Source: Lonepinella sp051851555
GTDB taxonomy: Bacteria; Pseudomonadota; Gammaproteobacteria; Enterobacterales; Pasteurellaceae
Assembly (NCBI RefSeq): GCF_051851555.1
Contig: NZ_JBPDVH010000002.1
Location: forward strand, 186,001-250,000
Direction: 5' to 3'
DNA length: 64,000 bases
In this document: piece by piece, positions 1-8,431 of the stretch
Layout: each line of letters opens with the position of its first letter
Position numbering within the stretch: the stretch's first letter is position 1
Notes under the pieces: generated by a model
Seen by the model: only the letters and a program-made list of their open reading frames with translations
Told to the model about the DNA's origin: nothing
Database searches by the model: none
Program-made: the position numbers and the translations under genes

Positions 1-263
1 CCCAAAATATAGAGCCAAACAATGGATTTCATATTGGTTTTTGCGCCCACTTCCCTTGTTGCAATGGCAGAGACCACTAACACGAACACCAGAATCGGGG
101 CAACAGCACGTAATGCTTTAACAAAAATCGTGCCTAATACACCAAATTTAGCAGCCCATTCAGGCGCAACCAAAGCCAGTAAAATACCGAGAACTAAACC
201 AATAGAAATGCGTTTAACTAAACTTCCTTGGAATAAAAATGAAAATAAACGTGAACTATCCAT
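1..263 (-). CDS. sstT: Serine/threonine:Na+ symporter SstT, N-terminal part (cut by window edge)
   Basis: Only the first 87 codons are present; the gene runs off the left edge. The minus-strand translation begins MDSSRLFSFLFQGSLVKRI and continues into a hydrophobic segment followed by VLGTIFVKALRAVAPILVF, which I recognise as the N-terminus of SstT. SstT is a dicarboxylate/amino acid:cation symporter family permease that imports serine and threonine with sodium at the inner membrane. The ATG at 263 is the only good start before the non-coding gap. The plus-strand open frame over the same bases (22-306) is a shadow. Family assignment is strong; the C-terminal half cannot be checked here. Confidence 0.85.
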   Translation of the reverse strand, partial: MDSSRLFSFLFQGSLVKRISIGLVLGILLALVAPEWAAKFGVLGTIFVKALRAVAPILVFVLVVSAIATREVGAKTNMKSIVWLYIL

Positions 264-437
264 AATTTCAATCCACAAAATGAGGCAAGCGTTTGCTTGC
301 GGTTAATCACACAGATCTTACGATCCAATAAGCACTTCAAAGATAGCTGAAATTTAAATTAAAAGAAATAGTAAAAAAATAAATTACGATATTTTTACAA
401 AAAAGATTAAAAATTTTAAAAAAGATCTAAATTTTAC

Positions 438-467
438 TTGACTGACTGTTTTCAAATACAGTAACAT
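438..467 (+). promoter_or_regulatory. Promoter with LexA (SOS) operator upstream of the UmuD-like gene
   Basis: CTGT-N8-ACAG at 446-461, within GACTGTTTTCAAATACAGTA, is a perfect core match to the gamma/beta-proteobacterial LexA box. A -35-like TTGACT (438-443) and a -10-like TAACAT (462-467) flank it with an 18-bp spacer, so LexA would sit on the core promoter. The position, about 50 bp before the start codon at 514, predicts SOS induction. The box is seen directly; regulation is inferred from the known consensus. Confidence 0.8.
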
Positions 468-513
468 ACACCTGTTCAAGAAAACAAGTTAATTTTTTTA
501 CAGGGTAATTATT

Positions 514-984
514 ATGAATAATACAATCAACCACGCTCACTACCGTAATACCAATACGATGATCGCCAATGATTTTTCTTACCACCCTATTCCCTATTTT
601 GAGGATCGCCAGTCCATGACGAAAAATTACAGTCGTAAGCTCGATCTCAATTTATATTGTATCAAACGACCACAACAAACTTGTTTTATTCGGGTCACCA
701 ATCCTGATATGTTAGCTTGGGGCATTGAACAAGATGATATGCTCGTGGTAGAAAAAAATGATAGCTTATCTTTAGGTGATCTGATTGTGATCGACGTGGA
801 TCAACAAATGGAAGTCTATGAATTTGTTAGCCACAATAACGGTGAATTTATTTTCTTTCCCTTGAGTTCAAAAGCACAGCATATTAAAACCCAACATTGG
901 GATAGTCTGCCTATTGTTGGCACGGTGACCAATACGATTCATCAAATAAAACCCCGTAAAAATAGCATGAAATTTGCGGCATAA
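514..984 (+). CDS. UmuD/LexA-like (S24 peptidase fold) protein lacking the catalytic dyad
   Basis: 156 residues. Residues about 43-148 align by eye with UmuD: LDLNLYCIKRP, then WGIEQDDMLVVE, then GDLIVIDVDQ. In UmuD the nucleophile lies in GDSM and the general base in TVKKL. Here the matching segments are NPDM (Asp65 in place of Ser60) and EVYEF (Tyr102 in place of Lys97), so self-cleavage should be impossible. The N-terminal 40 residues do not look like the UmuD arm. No umuC follows. A LexA operator lies directly upstream and an AGGG Shine-Dalgarno precedes the ATG. It may be a regulatory or polymerase-binding relative of UmuD; its function is unknown. Confidence 0.7.
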   Translation: MNNTINHAHYRNTNTMIANDFSYHPIPYFEDRQSMTKNYSRKLDLNLYCIKRPQQTCFIRVTNPDMLAWGIEQDDMLVVEKNDSLSLGDLIVIDVDQQMEVYEFVSHNNGEFIFFPLSSKAQHIKTQHWDSLPIVGTVTNTIHQIKPRKNSMKFAA

Positions 985-1020
985 CTCGCCACTCACGGGT
1001 ATAAATAAGTGCTATAAAAA

Positions 1021-1055
1021 GTGCGGTCTGAATCGACTGATTATTCAGACCGCAC
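1021..1055 (-). terminator. Inverted uptake-signal hairpin terminator
   Basis: A perfect 13-bp stem, GTGCGGTCTGAAT (1021-1033) with ATTCAGACCGCAC (1043-1055) and a 9-nt loop. Read on the minus strand it is followed by TTTTTATAG, so it best terminates the minus-strand lipoprotein gene ending at 1086. It also lies after the plus-strand gene ending at 984. The stem carries uptake-signal cores in opposite orientations, the usual Pasteurellaceae terminator design. Confidence 0.7.
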
Positions 1056-1085
1056 GACAAACAACTTATTTTGGAATCCTCTCCA

Positions 1086-1832
1086 TTACTTTGTTTTTTG
1101 TGAGGACTGCGCTTTAGTTGGCACAGGTTGTGTTGTTGACTGAGCCGATGGTTGCACTTTCTGTGTTGGAGGCACCACCAAATATTGACGAACTAATTTA
1201 TTCGTCGCCTCATTTAAAATTGAACGGGCTTGTTGCACATTTGCTTGGAAATCTTTCGTCACGGCGCTAAACTCTTGCTGTTGTTCTGGTGTAGATTTGC
1301 CAAGTTTGATGGCGGCCTTAAAAATTTCCGCCATGGCCGCATTTGAAAGGGCTGTCAACGCCATTTTTCTTTCAAGCACAGTTTTGACATCATTATCCTT
1401 AATGGTAAAAGCTTTTAATACACGCTCATATTCATCGGTTGACTCCACCAATTCATTTAACTGTGCCGTAATCTTGTCGCTAAATTTCGCATTTTTTTCA
1501 ATGTAATGGCTTTCTTCGGGTGAATTGATATGCCCTTGTAATTCTGCGATCAATTTTTGTTGTTTTTGATCAAATTTAGCTGACCATTCATAGAATTTAA
1601 CAAAGTCTTCCGCCCCTCTAACCGATTTATTGTTAGATAATAAAATGGGTTTTAATAATCGTAAATCAAATTCAGGTAAGGCAACAATACTGTTGGTTTG
1701 TGCAGAGGCCGCTTGTGTGGTAGTGGTTTGCGAAGAAGAAACCGCTTTGGCAGGTTCCGTCTGTTTTTCATCGCAAGCCGATAAAGACAGGGCAAGTAAA
1801 AAAGCAACACTCAAGGTTGTCAAATGATTCAT
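1086..1832 (-). CDS. Predicted lipoprotein of unknown function
   Basis: 248 residues from the ATG at 1832. An in-frame GTG at 1838 overlaps the AGGAG Shine-Dalgarno and is unlikely. A lipoprotein signal peptide ends at a lipobox LSAC (residues about 17-20), with Asp at +2. After a Ser/Thr/Gln-rich linker there is a mostly helical, charged domain (about 55-205) with heptad-like stretches, then a low-complexity Pro/Thr/Gln tail. I do not recognise the family. Asp at +2 suggests retention in the inner membrane by the classical Lol rule. It is divergent from tsaE and ends at the hairpin at 1021-1055. Confidence 0.65.
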   Translation of the reverse strand: MNHLTTLSVAFLLALSLSACDEKQTEPAKAVSSSQTTTTQAASAQTNSIVALPEFDLRLLKPILLSNNKSVRGAEDFVKFYEWSAKFDQKQQKLIAELQGHINSPEESHYIEKNAKFSDKITAQLNELVESTDEYERVLKAFTIKDNDVKTVLERKMALTALSNAAMAEIFKAAIKLGKSTPEQQQEFSAVTKDFQANVQQARSILNEATNKLVRQYLVVPPTQKVQPSAQSTTQPVPTKAQSSQKTK

Positions 1833-1999
1833 GTTCACTCCTAAAATAACATTAAAACAGGTTCAGTGCATTATAAAGCAATTTCCCTTAATTTGAAAAT
1901 GATCCACTATTTTAAGCTTATCCGATGTTTTTTTACTGTTAAAATACGCAAAGTGCGGTATAATTTTTTTAATTTTCGTCATATATCAAACGCCTACAC

Positions 2000-2494
2000 A
2001 TGAATATAAGTTATAGCCAACCACTTGCTGATGAACAAGCTACTTGTCGCTTTGGCGCCCAATTAGTGAACCTTATTTATCCGTTCACCCATGAACATGG
2101 CGTGGTCATTTATTTAAATGGTGAACTGGGGGCCGGAAAAACCACATTAAGCCGTGGTATGATTCAAGGTTTAGGCTATCAAGGCAATGTAAAAAGCCCT
2201 ACTTACACGTTAGTGGAAACCTATCATGTGGCCGAGCGAGACATTTATCATTTTGATTTGTATCGCTTAAACGATCCCGAAGAATTAGAATTTATGGGCA
2301 TTCGTGATTATTTTACCGCACAAGCGATTTGCTTGATTGAATGGGCTGAAAAAGGCGAGGGCGTGTTAAATAGCGCAGATTTATTCGTGAATATCGACTA
2401 CGATAACGACACACGACGTATTGAATTAAGCGCCAATAGTACTCTTGGTACCGAAATCATCACACAATTACAACAACATCCAATAACCCTATGA
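2000..2494 (+). CDS. tsaE: tRNA t6A37 biosynthesis ATPase TsaE (YjeE)
   Basis: 164 residues. Walker A motif GELGAGKTT lies near residues 41-49, followed by KSPTYTLVE and YHFDLYRL, the TsaE signature. TsaE is the ATPase that activates the TsaB-TsaD complex, which transfers threonylcarbamoyl from threonylcarbamoyl-AMP to A37 of ANN-decoding tRNAs. It is first in a plus-strand cluster and overlaps amiB by four bases (ATGA), so translation is probably coupled. The tsaE-amiB-mutL-miaA order is conserved in gammaproteobacteria. No strong Shine-Dalgarno is seen before the ATG. Confidence 0.93.
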   Translation: MNISYSQPLADEQATCRFGAQLVNLIYPFTHEHGVVIYLNGELGAGKTTLSRGMIQGLGYQGNVKSPTYTLVETYHVAERDIYHFDLYRLNDPEELEFMGIRDYFTAQAICLIEWAEKGEGVLNSADLFVNIDYDNDTRRIELSANSTLGTEIITQLQQHPITL

Positions 2495-3930
2495 AACGTA
2501 TTTTATTGTTAATTTTAACCGCACTTTTTTCCTCTGTTAGCTTGGCGGAGGTGTGGACGATTGCGATTGATCCTGGCCATGGCGGAAAAGACCCCGGTGC
2601 CATTGGGCGTAATTTACATATTTATGAAAAAAATGTCACCCTCTCTATCGCTCGTGAACTCAAAGCGTTATTGGATAAAGATCCGAATTTCCGTGGCGTA
2701 TTAACCCGTAATGGCGACTATTATATTACTGTGCCCTCTCGTTCCGAAATTGCCCGTCGCAACAAAGCGAATTATTTAATTTCCATTCATGCGGATTCCT
2801 CTGTAAAAAGCAGTATGCGTGGCGCCTCCGTGTGGGTACTGTCTAATCGTCGTGCCAATGATGAAATGGGGCAATGGTTGGAAGATCACGAAAAACAATC
2901 GGAATTACTGGGCGGCGCTGGCAAAGTGTTATCCCATAGCAAGGAAGTCTATCTGAATCAAACTGTTCTTGATTTACAATTTGGTCATAGCCAACGTGTG
3001 GGCTATGAGTTGGGTAATACCATTTTACAACATTTTTCACGCATCACCACATTGAGCCGCAGCCGCCCTCAACATGCGAGCCTCGGCGTGTTGCGTTCGC
3101 CAGATATTCCCTCCGTCTTGGTGGAGACTGGTTTTCTGTCAAATACCGAAGAAGAGGCTAAATTAAGTACGCCTTCTTATCGTCGTCGCATTGCCTATAT
3201 TATTTATCAGGGCTTAGTCGATTATCGCCGTAAAAATGGCGGATTAGACGTGAATACCACGGTAGCTTATAAGGAAAGTACTCAAGAAAAAAATCAAACT
3301 AGTGAGAAAAAAGACAGTAAAAACCCGAATAAAACAACCCATAAAGAGGATAAAGATAACAAGAAAAATGCCGCTAATGAAATATCAGATAGTGGGGTAC
3401 GACATAAGGTAAAATCAGGAGAAACGCTCGGTGGATTGGCGCAAAAATATGCGGTGAAATCGGACGACATTGTGACATTAAATCACCTCAAACGTAAAGA
3501 ATTGTGGATTGGTGAAACCCTCAAAATCCCGGCGAGTAGCAAAACCACCACAAGTTCTAGCGAGAAAGTTGACAGTAAAAAAACGGTCGATAAAAATAGT
3601 CATGGGGAAAATGCGAAAGAAAGCCAGAAGAAAAACACTAAAAACAATGAAAATACGAGCAAAACCCAGGCCAAAGAAACCGCCTCGGCGACTGCCAAAA
3701 CGACGGTAAAAACAACGCCAAAAACAGAGCAAAAAACAACAGCCAATCAAGCGGAACATAAAAAAGAAAAAAGTCAGGCAATACCGAAATATCACACCAT
3801 TGAGAAAGATCAAACCATTTATGCGGTCGCACGTTTATATGGGATATCGGCAGATAAGATCTTGAAATTAAATCCGAAATTGAAAAATGGTAAAGTGGTT
3901 GTTGGCCAGAAAATCCAAATTCGAGAATAA
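2491..3930 (+). CDS. amiB: N-acetylmuramoyl-L-alanine amidase AmiB with two LysM domains
   Basis: 479 residues. A Sec signal peptide (about 1-19, ending SLA) is followed by an Amidase_3 domain (about 23-240) with zinc-site motifs IDPGHGGKDPG, SIHAD and VETGFLSN. A Lys/Thr/Asn-rich linker leads to a LysM repeat at about 306-347, a second low-complexity linker, and a C-terminal LysM at about 432-479. It cleaves the amide bond between MurNAc and the stem peptide in septal murein for daughter-cell separation in the periplasm. Two LysM modules suggest strong glycan binding. It overlaps tsaE by 4 bp and precedes mutL. Confidence 0.92.
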   Translation: MKRILLLILTALFSSVSLAEVWTIAIDPGHGGKDPGAIGRNLHIYEKNVTLSIARELKALLDKDPNFRGVLTRNGDYYITVPSRSEIARRNKANYLISIHADSSVKSSMRGASVWVLSNRRANDEMGQWLEDHEKQSELLGGAGKVLSHSKEVYLNQTVLDLQFGHSQRVGYELGNTILQHFSRITTLSRSRPQHASLGVLRSPDIPSVLVETGFLSNTEEEAKLSTPSYRRRIAYIIYQGLVDYRRKNGGLDVNTTVAYKESTQEKNQTSEKKDSKNPNKTTHKEDKDNKKNAANEISDSGVRHKVKSGETLGGLAQKYAVKSDDIVTLNHLKRKELWIGETLKIPASSKTTTSSSEKVDSKKTVDKNSHGENAKESQKKNTKNNENTSKTQAKETASATAKTTVKTTPKTEQKTTANQAEHKKEKSQAIPKYHTIEKDQTIYAVARLYGISADKILKLNPKLKNGKVVVGQKIQIRE

Positions 3931-3944
3931 GGGGATTGATCACG

Positions 3945-5777
3945 ATGACGATTCAAATTCTCCCCCCTCAACTGGCTAACCAAATCGCTGCTGGCGAAGT
4001 GGTGGAACGGCCTGCCTCGGTGGTGAAAGAATTGGTTGAAAATAGCCTTGATGCAGGCGCCAATCGTATTCAAATTGATATTGAACACGGCGGCGCCACA
4101 TTAATTCGTATTCGGGATAATGGCATAGGGATTGCCAAACAAGAACTAGCGTTGGCCTTAGCTCGCCATGCCACCAGTAAAATCACGTGCTTAGAAGATT
4201 TGGAAGCCATTTTAAGCCTTGGCTTTCGCGGCGAGGCGTTGGCGAGTATTAGCTCGGTTTCACGTTTAACCCTTACCTCTCGCACCGCAGAACAAAATGA
4301 GGCTTGGCAAGTGTATGTGCAAGGGCGAGATCAACAAAGTACGATTACTCCCGCCTCTCACCCAGTAGGAACCACCGTTGAAGTGGCCAATTTATTTTTT
4401 AACACACCAGCCAGACGCAAATTTTTACGCACAGATAAAACCGAATTCGCCCATATTGATGAAGTGATTCGGCGCATTGCTTTAGCCAAATCACAAATTG
4501 CCTTTACACTCACGCACAATGGCAAAATAATGCGTCAATATAAAAGTGCGGTGGAAAAATCACAGATTTTAAAACGTGTGGCCGCCATTTGTGGCGAAGA
4601 TTTTGTACAGCACGCCTTGCATATCAATTGGAAACACGATGATCTGCATTTATCAGGATGGGTGGCGACCCCCCAATTTACTCGTACCCAAAATGATTTA
4701 AGTTATTGTTATATCAATGGGCGTATGGTGAAAGATAAAGTTATTACTCATGCCATTCGTCAGGCCTATGCGGACTATTTAGGCACGGAACAATACCCTG
4801 CTTTTGTGTTATTTTTGGATCTCAATCCCAATGAAGTGGATGTGAATGTTCACCCGACTAAACATGAGGTCCGTTTTCAACAGGCTCGTTTAATTCATGA
4901 TTTTATTTTTCAGGGTGTAAGCAATGCCCTATTATCGGCCGCTCAGTTAGACTTACATGCTGAACCAGTTGACGTAAACCATGGGCAAGTGCAAGAACCA
5001 CAAGCTGAGTATCATGTCAGCATAAAACCGAATCGCCAAGCGGCAGGAGAAAATATTTTTTCTCGCCATTCCAGTTCAAATACAGCGGCAAAATCAGCAC
5101 ATTTTCCACCGCACTTTACCTCATCGGTTGACGCTAACCATCCGACCAAAACAGAGCAACGCTTATATGCGGAGCTGATTAAAACAACACCGACAGTGGC
5201 CCCCTCTAGCAATACGACACCAAGCATGTCAGTCGAGGTCAATACTGCGCCACAGTTAGCCCAAACCACAATGTTGCGTGCTTTAGCACTCGTCGAAAAT
5301 CGTGCGTTATTATTACAACAGCATGAGACGTTCTATTTATTGCCATTAGCCGCTTTACAAAAGTTAGCGTTGAAGTTAACCCTGACGAACCATGCCCCAA
5401 AACAGCCATTATTAATTCCCGTGGTCTTTCGTTTAGCCCCGTCACAACGTGATCGTTGGCAACAACAACAGGCTTATTTTGCAGAAGTTGGCTTTGAATT
5501 TGTCGAAAATGTGGCACAACAACGTCTTACGCTCAATCAAATCCCCGTCTGTTTACGCCAACAAAATTTACAAAAAATCGTGCTGTCTTTGCTTAATTTA
5601 CCTTTAGCCAAAATGGACGATTTTCGCACCGCACTCATAGACTTGGTGGAATCCTCGCCCATCACAACATTGGCCAGTGCGGTGAATGTATTGCAAGGAG
5701 TGGAACAGCACAAGCAAGCCGCACCGCAGTTATCATCATTATTGATTAACGTGGATTTTTCCCCGTATCTTGATTAA
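3945..5777 (+). CDS. mutL: DNA mismatch repair ATPase MutL
   Basis: 610 residues from the ATG at 3945, preceded by AAGGGG nine bases upstream. The in-frame TTG at 3936 touches that site and is less likely. The N-terminal GHKL ATPase motifs are clear: QIAAGEVVERPASVVKELVE, ELVENSLDAGA, RDNGIGI and GFRGEALASI. A mid-domain segment FFNTPARRKFL and the VDVNVHPTKHEVRF block follow. The C-terminal dimerisation domain (about 430-610) lacks an obvious DQHAxxE metal motif, as in MutH-type systems. MutL links MutS to MutH and UvrD. It overlaps the 5' end region of miaA with little spacing. Confidence 0.95.
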   Translation: MTIQILPPQLANQIAAGEVVERPASVVKELVENSLDAGANRIQIDIEHGGATLIRIRDNGIGIAKQELALALARHATSKITCLEDLEAILSLGFRGEALASISSVSRLTLTSRTAEQNEAWQVYVQGRDQQSTITPASHPVGTTVEVANLFFNTPARRKFLRTDKTEFAHIDEVIRRIALAKSQIAFTLTHNGKIMRQYKSAVEKSQILKRVAAICGEDFVQHALHINWKHDDLHLSGWVATPQFTRTQNDLSYCYINGRMVKDKVITHAIRQAYADYLGTEQYPAFVLFLDLNPNEVDVNVHPTKHEVRFQQARLIHDFIFQGVSNALLSAAQLDLHAEPVDVNHGQVQEPQAEYHVSIKPNRQAAGENIFSRHSSSNTAAKSAHFPPHFTSSVDANHPTKTEQRLYAELIKTTPTVAPSSNTTPSMSVEVNTAPQLAQTTMLRALALVENRALLLQQHETFYLLPLAALQKLALKLTLTNHAPKQPLLIPVVFRLAPSQRDRWQQQQAYFAEVGFEFVENVAQQRLTLNQIPVCLRQQNLQKIVLSLLNLPLAKMDDFRTALIDLVESSPITTLASAVNVLQGVEQHKQAAPQLSSLLINVDFSPYLD

Positions 5778-5793
5778 GGAAAACCTCACCGCT

Positions 5794-6735
5794 ATGTCAA
5801 CTCAACCTCTTGCCATTTTTCTGATGGGGCCTACCGCCTCGGGGAAAACCGATTTAGCCATTAAACTGTATCAGTCACTTCCCGTGGAAATTATCAGCGT
5901 AGACAGTGCCTTGATTTATCAAGGCATGGACATTGGCACCGCCAAACCTAGCGCCGAAGAATTAGCACAAGCGCCACACCGTCTAATTGATATTTTGGAT
6001 CCCGCAGAAAGCTATTCCGCCATGAATTTTCGAGCCGATGCGTTGCGAGAAATGGCAGAGATTACCGCCAAAGGCAAAATTCCCTTGTTGGTCGGTGGCA
6101 CCATGTTATATTACAAAGCCTTATTAGAGGGGCTTTCTCCTTTGCCCAATGCCGATGAAATCTTGCGAGCTGAGATTGAAACGAAAGCCGAAAAAATAGG
6201 TTGGGTGGCGTTACATCAAGAGTTGGCACTGGTAGATCCTGTTTCTGCACAACGTATTAACCCCAATGACAGCCAACGCATTAATCGGGCATTAGAGGTA
6301 TTTTATTTAACGGGCAAATCACTGACCGAACTCACCGCACAAAAAGGCGAGGCACTGCCCTATCAGCTTTTGCAATTTGCTATTGCGCCTGAAGATCGTA
6401 CGGTTTTACATCAACGGATCGCTTTACGTTTCCAAAACATGATCGCACAAGGCTTTCAAGCGGAAGTGGAAAAACTCTACGCACGCCCTGATTTACATAT
6501 TAATTTGCCCGCTATGCGCTGTGTGGGCTATCGTCAAATGTGGGAACATTTACAAGGTGATTATGATTTAGAGGAGGCTATCTATCGAGGAATTTGCGCC
6601 ACCCGACAGCTTGCCAAGCGTCAAATTACATGGTTACGAGGTTGGAAAAGCCCGATTCAATGGCTAGATAGCTTACAAAATGAACAAAATTTAAAAAAGG
6701 TGCAACAAGCCTTTGATCTTGCTATGCAAAATTGA
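5794..6735 (+). CDS. miaA: tRNA dimethylallyltransferase MiaA
   Basis: 313 residues from the ATG at 5794, with AAGGAAA about 11 bases before it. An in-frame TTG at 5770 lies inside the mutL end and is not favoured. P-loop GPTASGKT, the substrate motif DSALIYQGMDIGTAKPS and RRxxL-like AMRCVGYRQMWE identify MiaA. It transfers a dimethylallyl group to A37 of tRNAs reading UNN codons, a modification needed for full translational fidelity. It lies between mutL and hfq as in Escherichia coli, and is probably co-transcribed with both. Confidence 0.94.
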   Translation: MSTQPLAIFLMGPTASGKTDLAIKLYQSLPVEIISVDSALIYQGMDIGTAKPSAEELAQAPHRLIDILDPAESYSAMNFRADALREMAEITAKGKIPLLVGGTMLYYKALLEGLSPLPNADEILRAEIETKAEKIGWVALHQELALVDPVSAQRINPNDSQRINRALEVFYLTGKSLTELTAQKGEALPYQLLQFAIAPEDRTVLHQRIALRFQNMIAQGFQAEVEKLYARPDLHINLPAMRCVGYRQMWEHLQGDYDLEEAIYRGICATRQLAKRQITWLRGWKSPIQWLDSLQNEQNLKKVQQAFDLAMQN

Positions 6736-6794
6736 TATAGTGAAACAGTTAACCGACACGGCTAACGCATAATAACAATAAGAAGGAAAACAAC

Positions 6795-7067
6795 ATGGCA
6801 AAAGGACAATCATTACAAGATCCTTATTTGAATGCACTCCGTCGTGAGCGTATTCCAGTTTCTATTTACTTAGTCAACGGCATCAAATTACAAGGCCAAA
6901 TCGAATCATTCGACCAATTTGTGATTTTGCTGAAAAATACTGTTAATCAAATGGTGTACAAACATGCGATTTCAACGGTTGTACCTGCTCGTTCAGTATC
7001 ACATCATAATAATAACGGACAGCAACATACACAACAATCCGCTGAAGTCGAAACTGTCACAGAATAA
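6795..7067 (+). CDS. hfq: RNA chaperone Hfq
   Basis: 90 residues with a strong AGAAGGAAA Shine-Dalgarno. The Sm1 motif (DPYLNALRRERIPVSIYLVN) and Sm2 core (YKHAISTVVP) are intact, followed by a short His/Asn/Gln-rich tail ending in an acidic segment. Residues Gln8, Asp9 and Phe42, and the YKH proximal-face motif, are present by inspection. Hfq forms a hexameric ring that pairs small RNAs with mRNAs. The acidic C-terminal tip is typical of autoinhibitory tails. hflX follows after 2-95 bases depending on the start chosen. Confidence 0.96.
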   Translation: MAKGQSLQDPYLNALRRERIPVSIYLVNGIKLQGQIESFDQFVILLKNTVNQMVYKHAISTVVPARSVSHHNNNGQQHTQQSAEVETVTE

Positions 7068-7069
7068 GA

Positions 7070-8431
7070 TTGACTTATTTCGATCCCATTCAGACACAAT
7101 ATTGTGCTGATAACCTGAAAAGTGCGGTAGAAAATTCATCAATTTCTACCGCAGTCTCTGACTTGCGCCAATTAGACCGTGCTATTGTTGTTCACGTTTT
7201 TTTCTCACAAGATAAAAATGTGGACGATTTGAATGAATTTCAATTATTAGCCAAGTCTGCGCAAGTGGACATTGCCCAAGTACTCACCACCGCTCGGTCA
7301 ACACCACAAGCCAAATATTTTGTTGGTCAAGGCAAAGCGGAAGAAATTGCACAAGCCGTGGAATGTCATCAAGCGGATGTAATTTTAGTCAATCATCAAC
7401 TCACCCCAGCACAGACCCGAAATTTAGAAACCCTATGCCAATGCCGTGTGGTGGACCGCACGGGGCTAATTTTAGATATTTTTGCGCAACGAGCACGTTC
7501 CCACGAGGGAAAATTACAAGTTGAACTGGCCCAACTAAAACATCTGGCCACCCGATTAGTGCGAAGAAAAACTGGCTTAGATCAACAAAAAGGCGCCGTT
7601 GGCTTACGAGGTCCAGGGGAAACCCAACTGGAAACCGATCGCCGTTTAATTAGAGTACGTATGGCACAGCTACAAAATCGCTTAGAAAAAGTGAGCAAAC
7701 AGCGCCAGCAAAATCGCCAAACTCGACAAAAGGCCGCCATTCCCACGATCTCCCTCGTGGGCTATACCAATGCCGGCAAATCCACCCTATTTAATCAGCT
7801 CACCCAAGCTGATGTGTATGCGGCAGATCAACTGTTCGCCACCCTCGATCCAACCCTACGCCGTTTGAGCATTCAAGATCTAGGCACCACCATTGTGGCA
7901 GATACCGTGGGCTTTATTCGTGAACTGCCTCATGATTTAGTCTCTGCCTTTAAATCCACCTTGCAAGAAACCACTGAGGCCAGTTTATTATTGCATGTAG
8001 TCGATGCGGCGGATCAGCGTCAAAGGGAAAATATTCAGGCCGTGGATGACGTGTTACAAGAAATTCAGGCCGATAAGGTGCCGACTTTGTTGGTGTATAA
8101 TAAAATCGATCAACTCGACAATGTGCAAGCTCATATTGAATATAATGATGAAAATCAACCTGTTGCGGTCTATCTGTCGGCACAATTAGGCAAGGGGATA
8201 GATTTATTGCGAGAGGCGATTCGTCAGCGCTTAAGCAATACCATTCTCAACTTAAACATCCAGCTCTCTCCCCAAGATGGCAAAATTCGCCACGCCTTTT
8301 ATCAGCTTGATTGCGTTCGCCAAGAAAAAATGAGCGACCTTGGTGATTATCAATTACAACTGCGAATCGATCAAGTAGAATGGCTAAAGTTGGTAAAAAA
8401 ATTTAAAGCATTAACCGTCTTTAACCCTTAA
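7070..8431 (+). CDS. hflX: Ribosome-associated GTPase HflX
   Basis: 453 residues if translation starts at the TTG at 7070; no ATG or GTG lies upstream of the conserved region. A second in-frame TTG at 7163 gives 422 residues and matches the length and N-terminus of E. coli HflX (about 426) better. Neither has a clear Shine-Dalgarno. The HflX N-domain (AQVLTTARSTPQAKYFVGQGKAEEI as the start) is followed by a glycine-rich linker GLRGPGETQLETDRR and a GTPase domain with G1 GYTNAGKS, G3 DTVG and G4 NKID. It splits stalled 70S ribosomes. An inverted repeat at 7123-7153 lies in the extra N-terminal stretch. Confidence 0.9.
   Translation: MTYFDPIQTQYCADNLKSAVENSSISTAVSDLRQLDRAIVVHVFFSQDKNVDDLNEFQLLAKSAQVDIAQVLTTARSTPQAKYFVGQGKAEEIAQAVECHQADVILVNHQLTPAQTRNLETLCQCRVVDRTGLILDIFAQRARSHEGKLQVELAQLKHLATRLVRRKTGLDQQKGAVGLRGPGETQLETDRRLIRVRMAQLQNRLEKVSKQRQQNRQTRQKAAIPTISLVGYTNAGKSTLFNQLTQADVYAADQLFATLDPTLRRLSIQDLGTTIVADTVGFIRELPHDLVSAFKSTLQETTEASLLLHVVDAADQRQRENIQAVDDVLQEIQADKVPTLLVYNKIDQLDNVQAHIEYNDENQPVAVYLSAQLGKGIDLLREAIRQRLSNTILNLNIQLSPQDGKIRHAFYQLDCVRQEKMSDLGDYQLQLRIDQVEWLKLVKKFKALTVFNP
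7123..7153 (+). repeat. Inverted uptake-signal pair between hfq and conserved hflX
   Basis: TGCGGTAGAAAATT (7123-7136) pairs with AATTTCTACCGCA (7141-7153) with one bulge and a 4-nt loop. One arm carries the AAGTGCGGT uptake core. No T-run follows, so termination would be weak. It could be a 3' stabilising or attenuating hairpin of the hfq mRNA if hflX starts at 7163, or part of the hflX coding region if it starts at 7070. Confidence 0.55.

Noticed and set aside
22..306. 94-residue open frame on the plus strand
   Set aside because: Antisense shadow of sstT, which is recognised on the minus strand.
3509..3709. Lys/Arg-rich 66-residue open frame
   Set aside because: Out-of-frame reading of the low-complexity linker of amiB.
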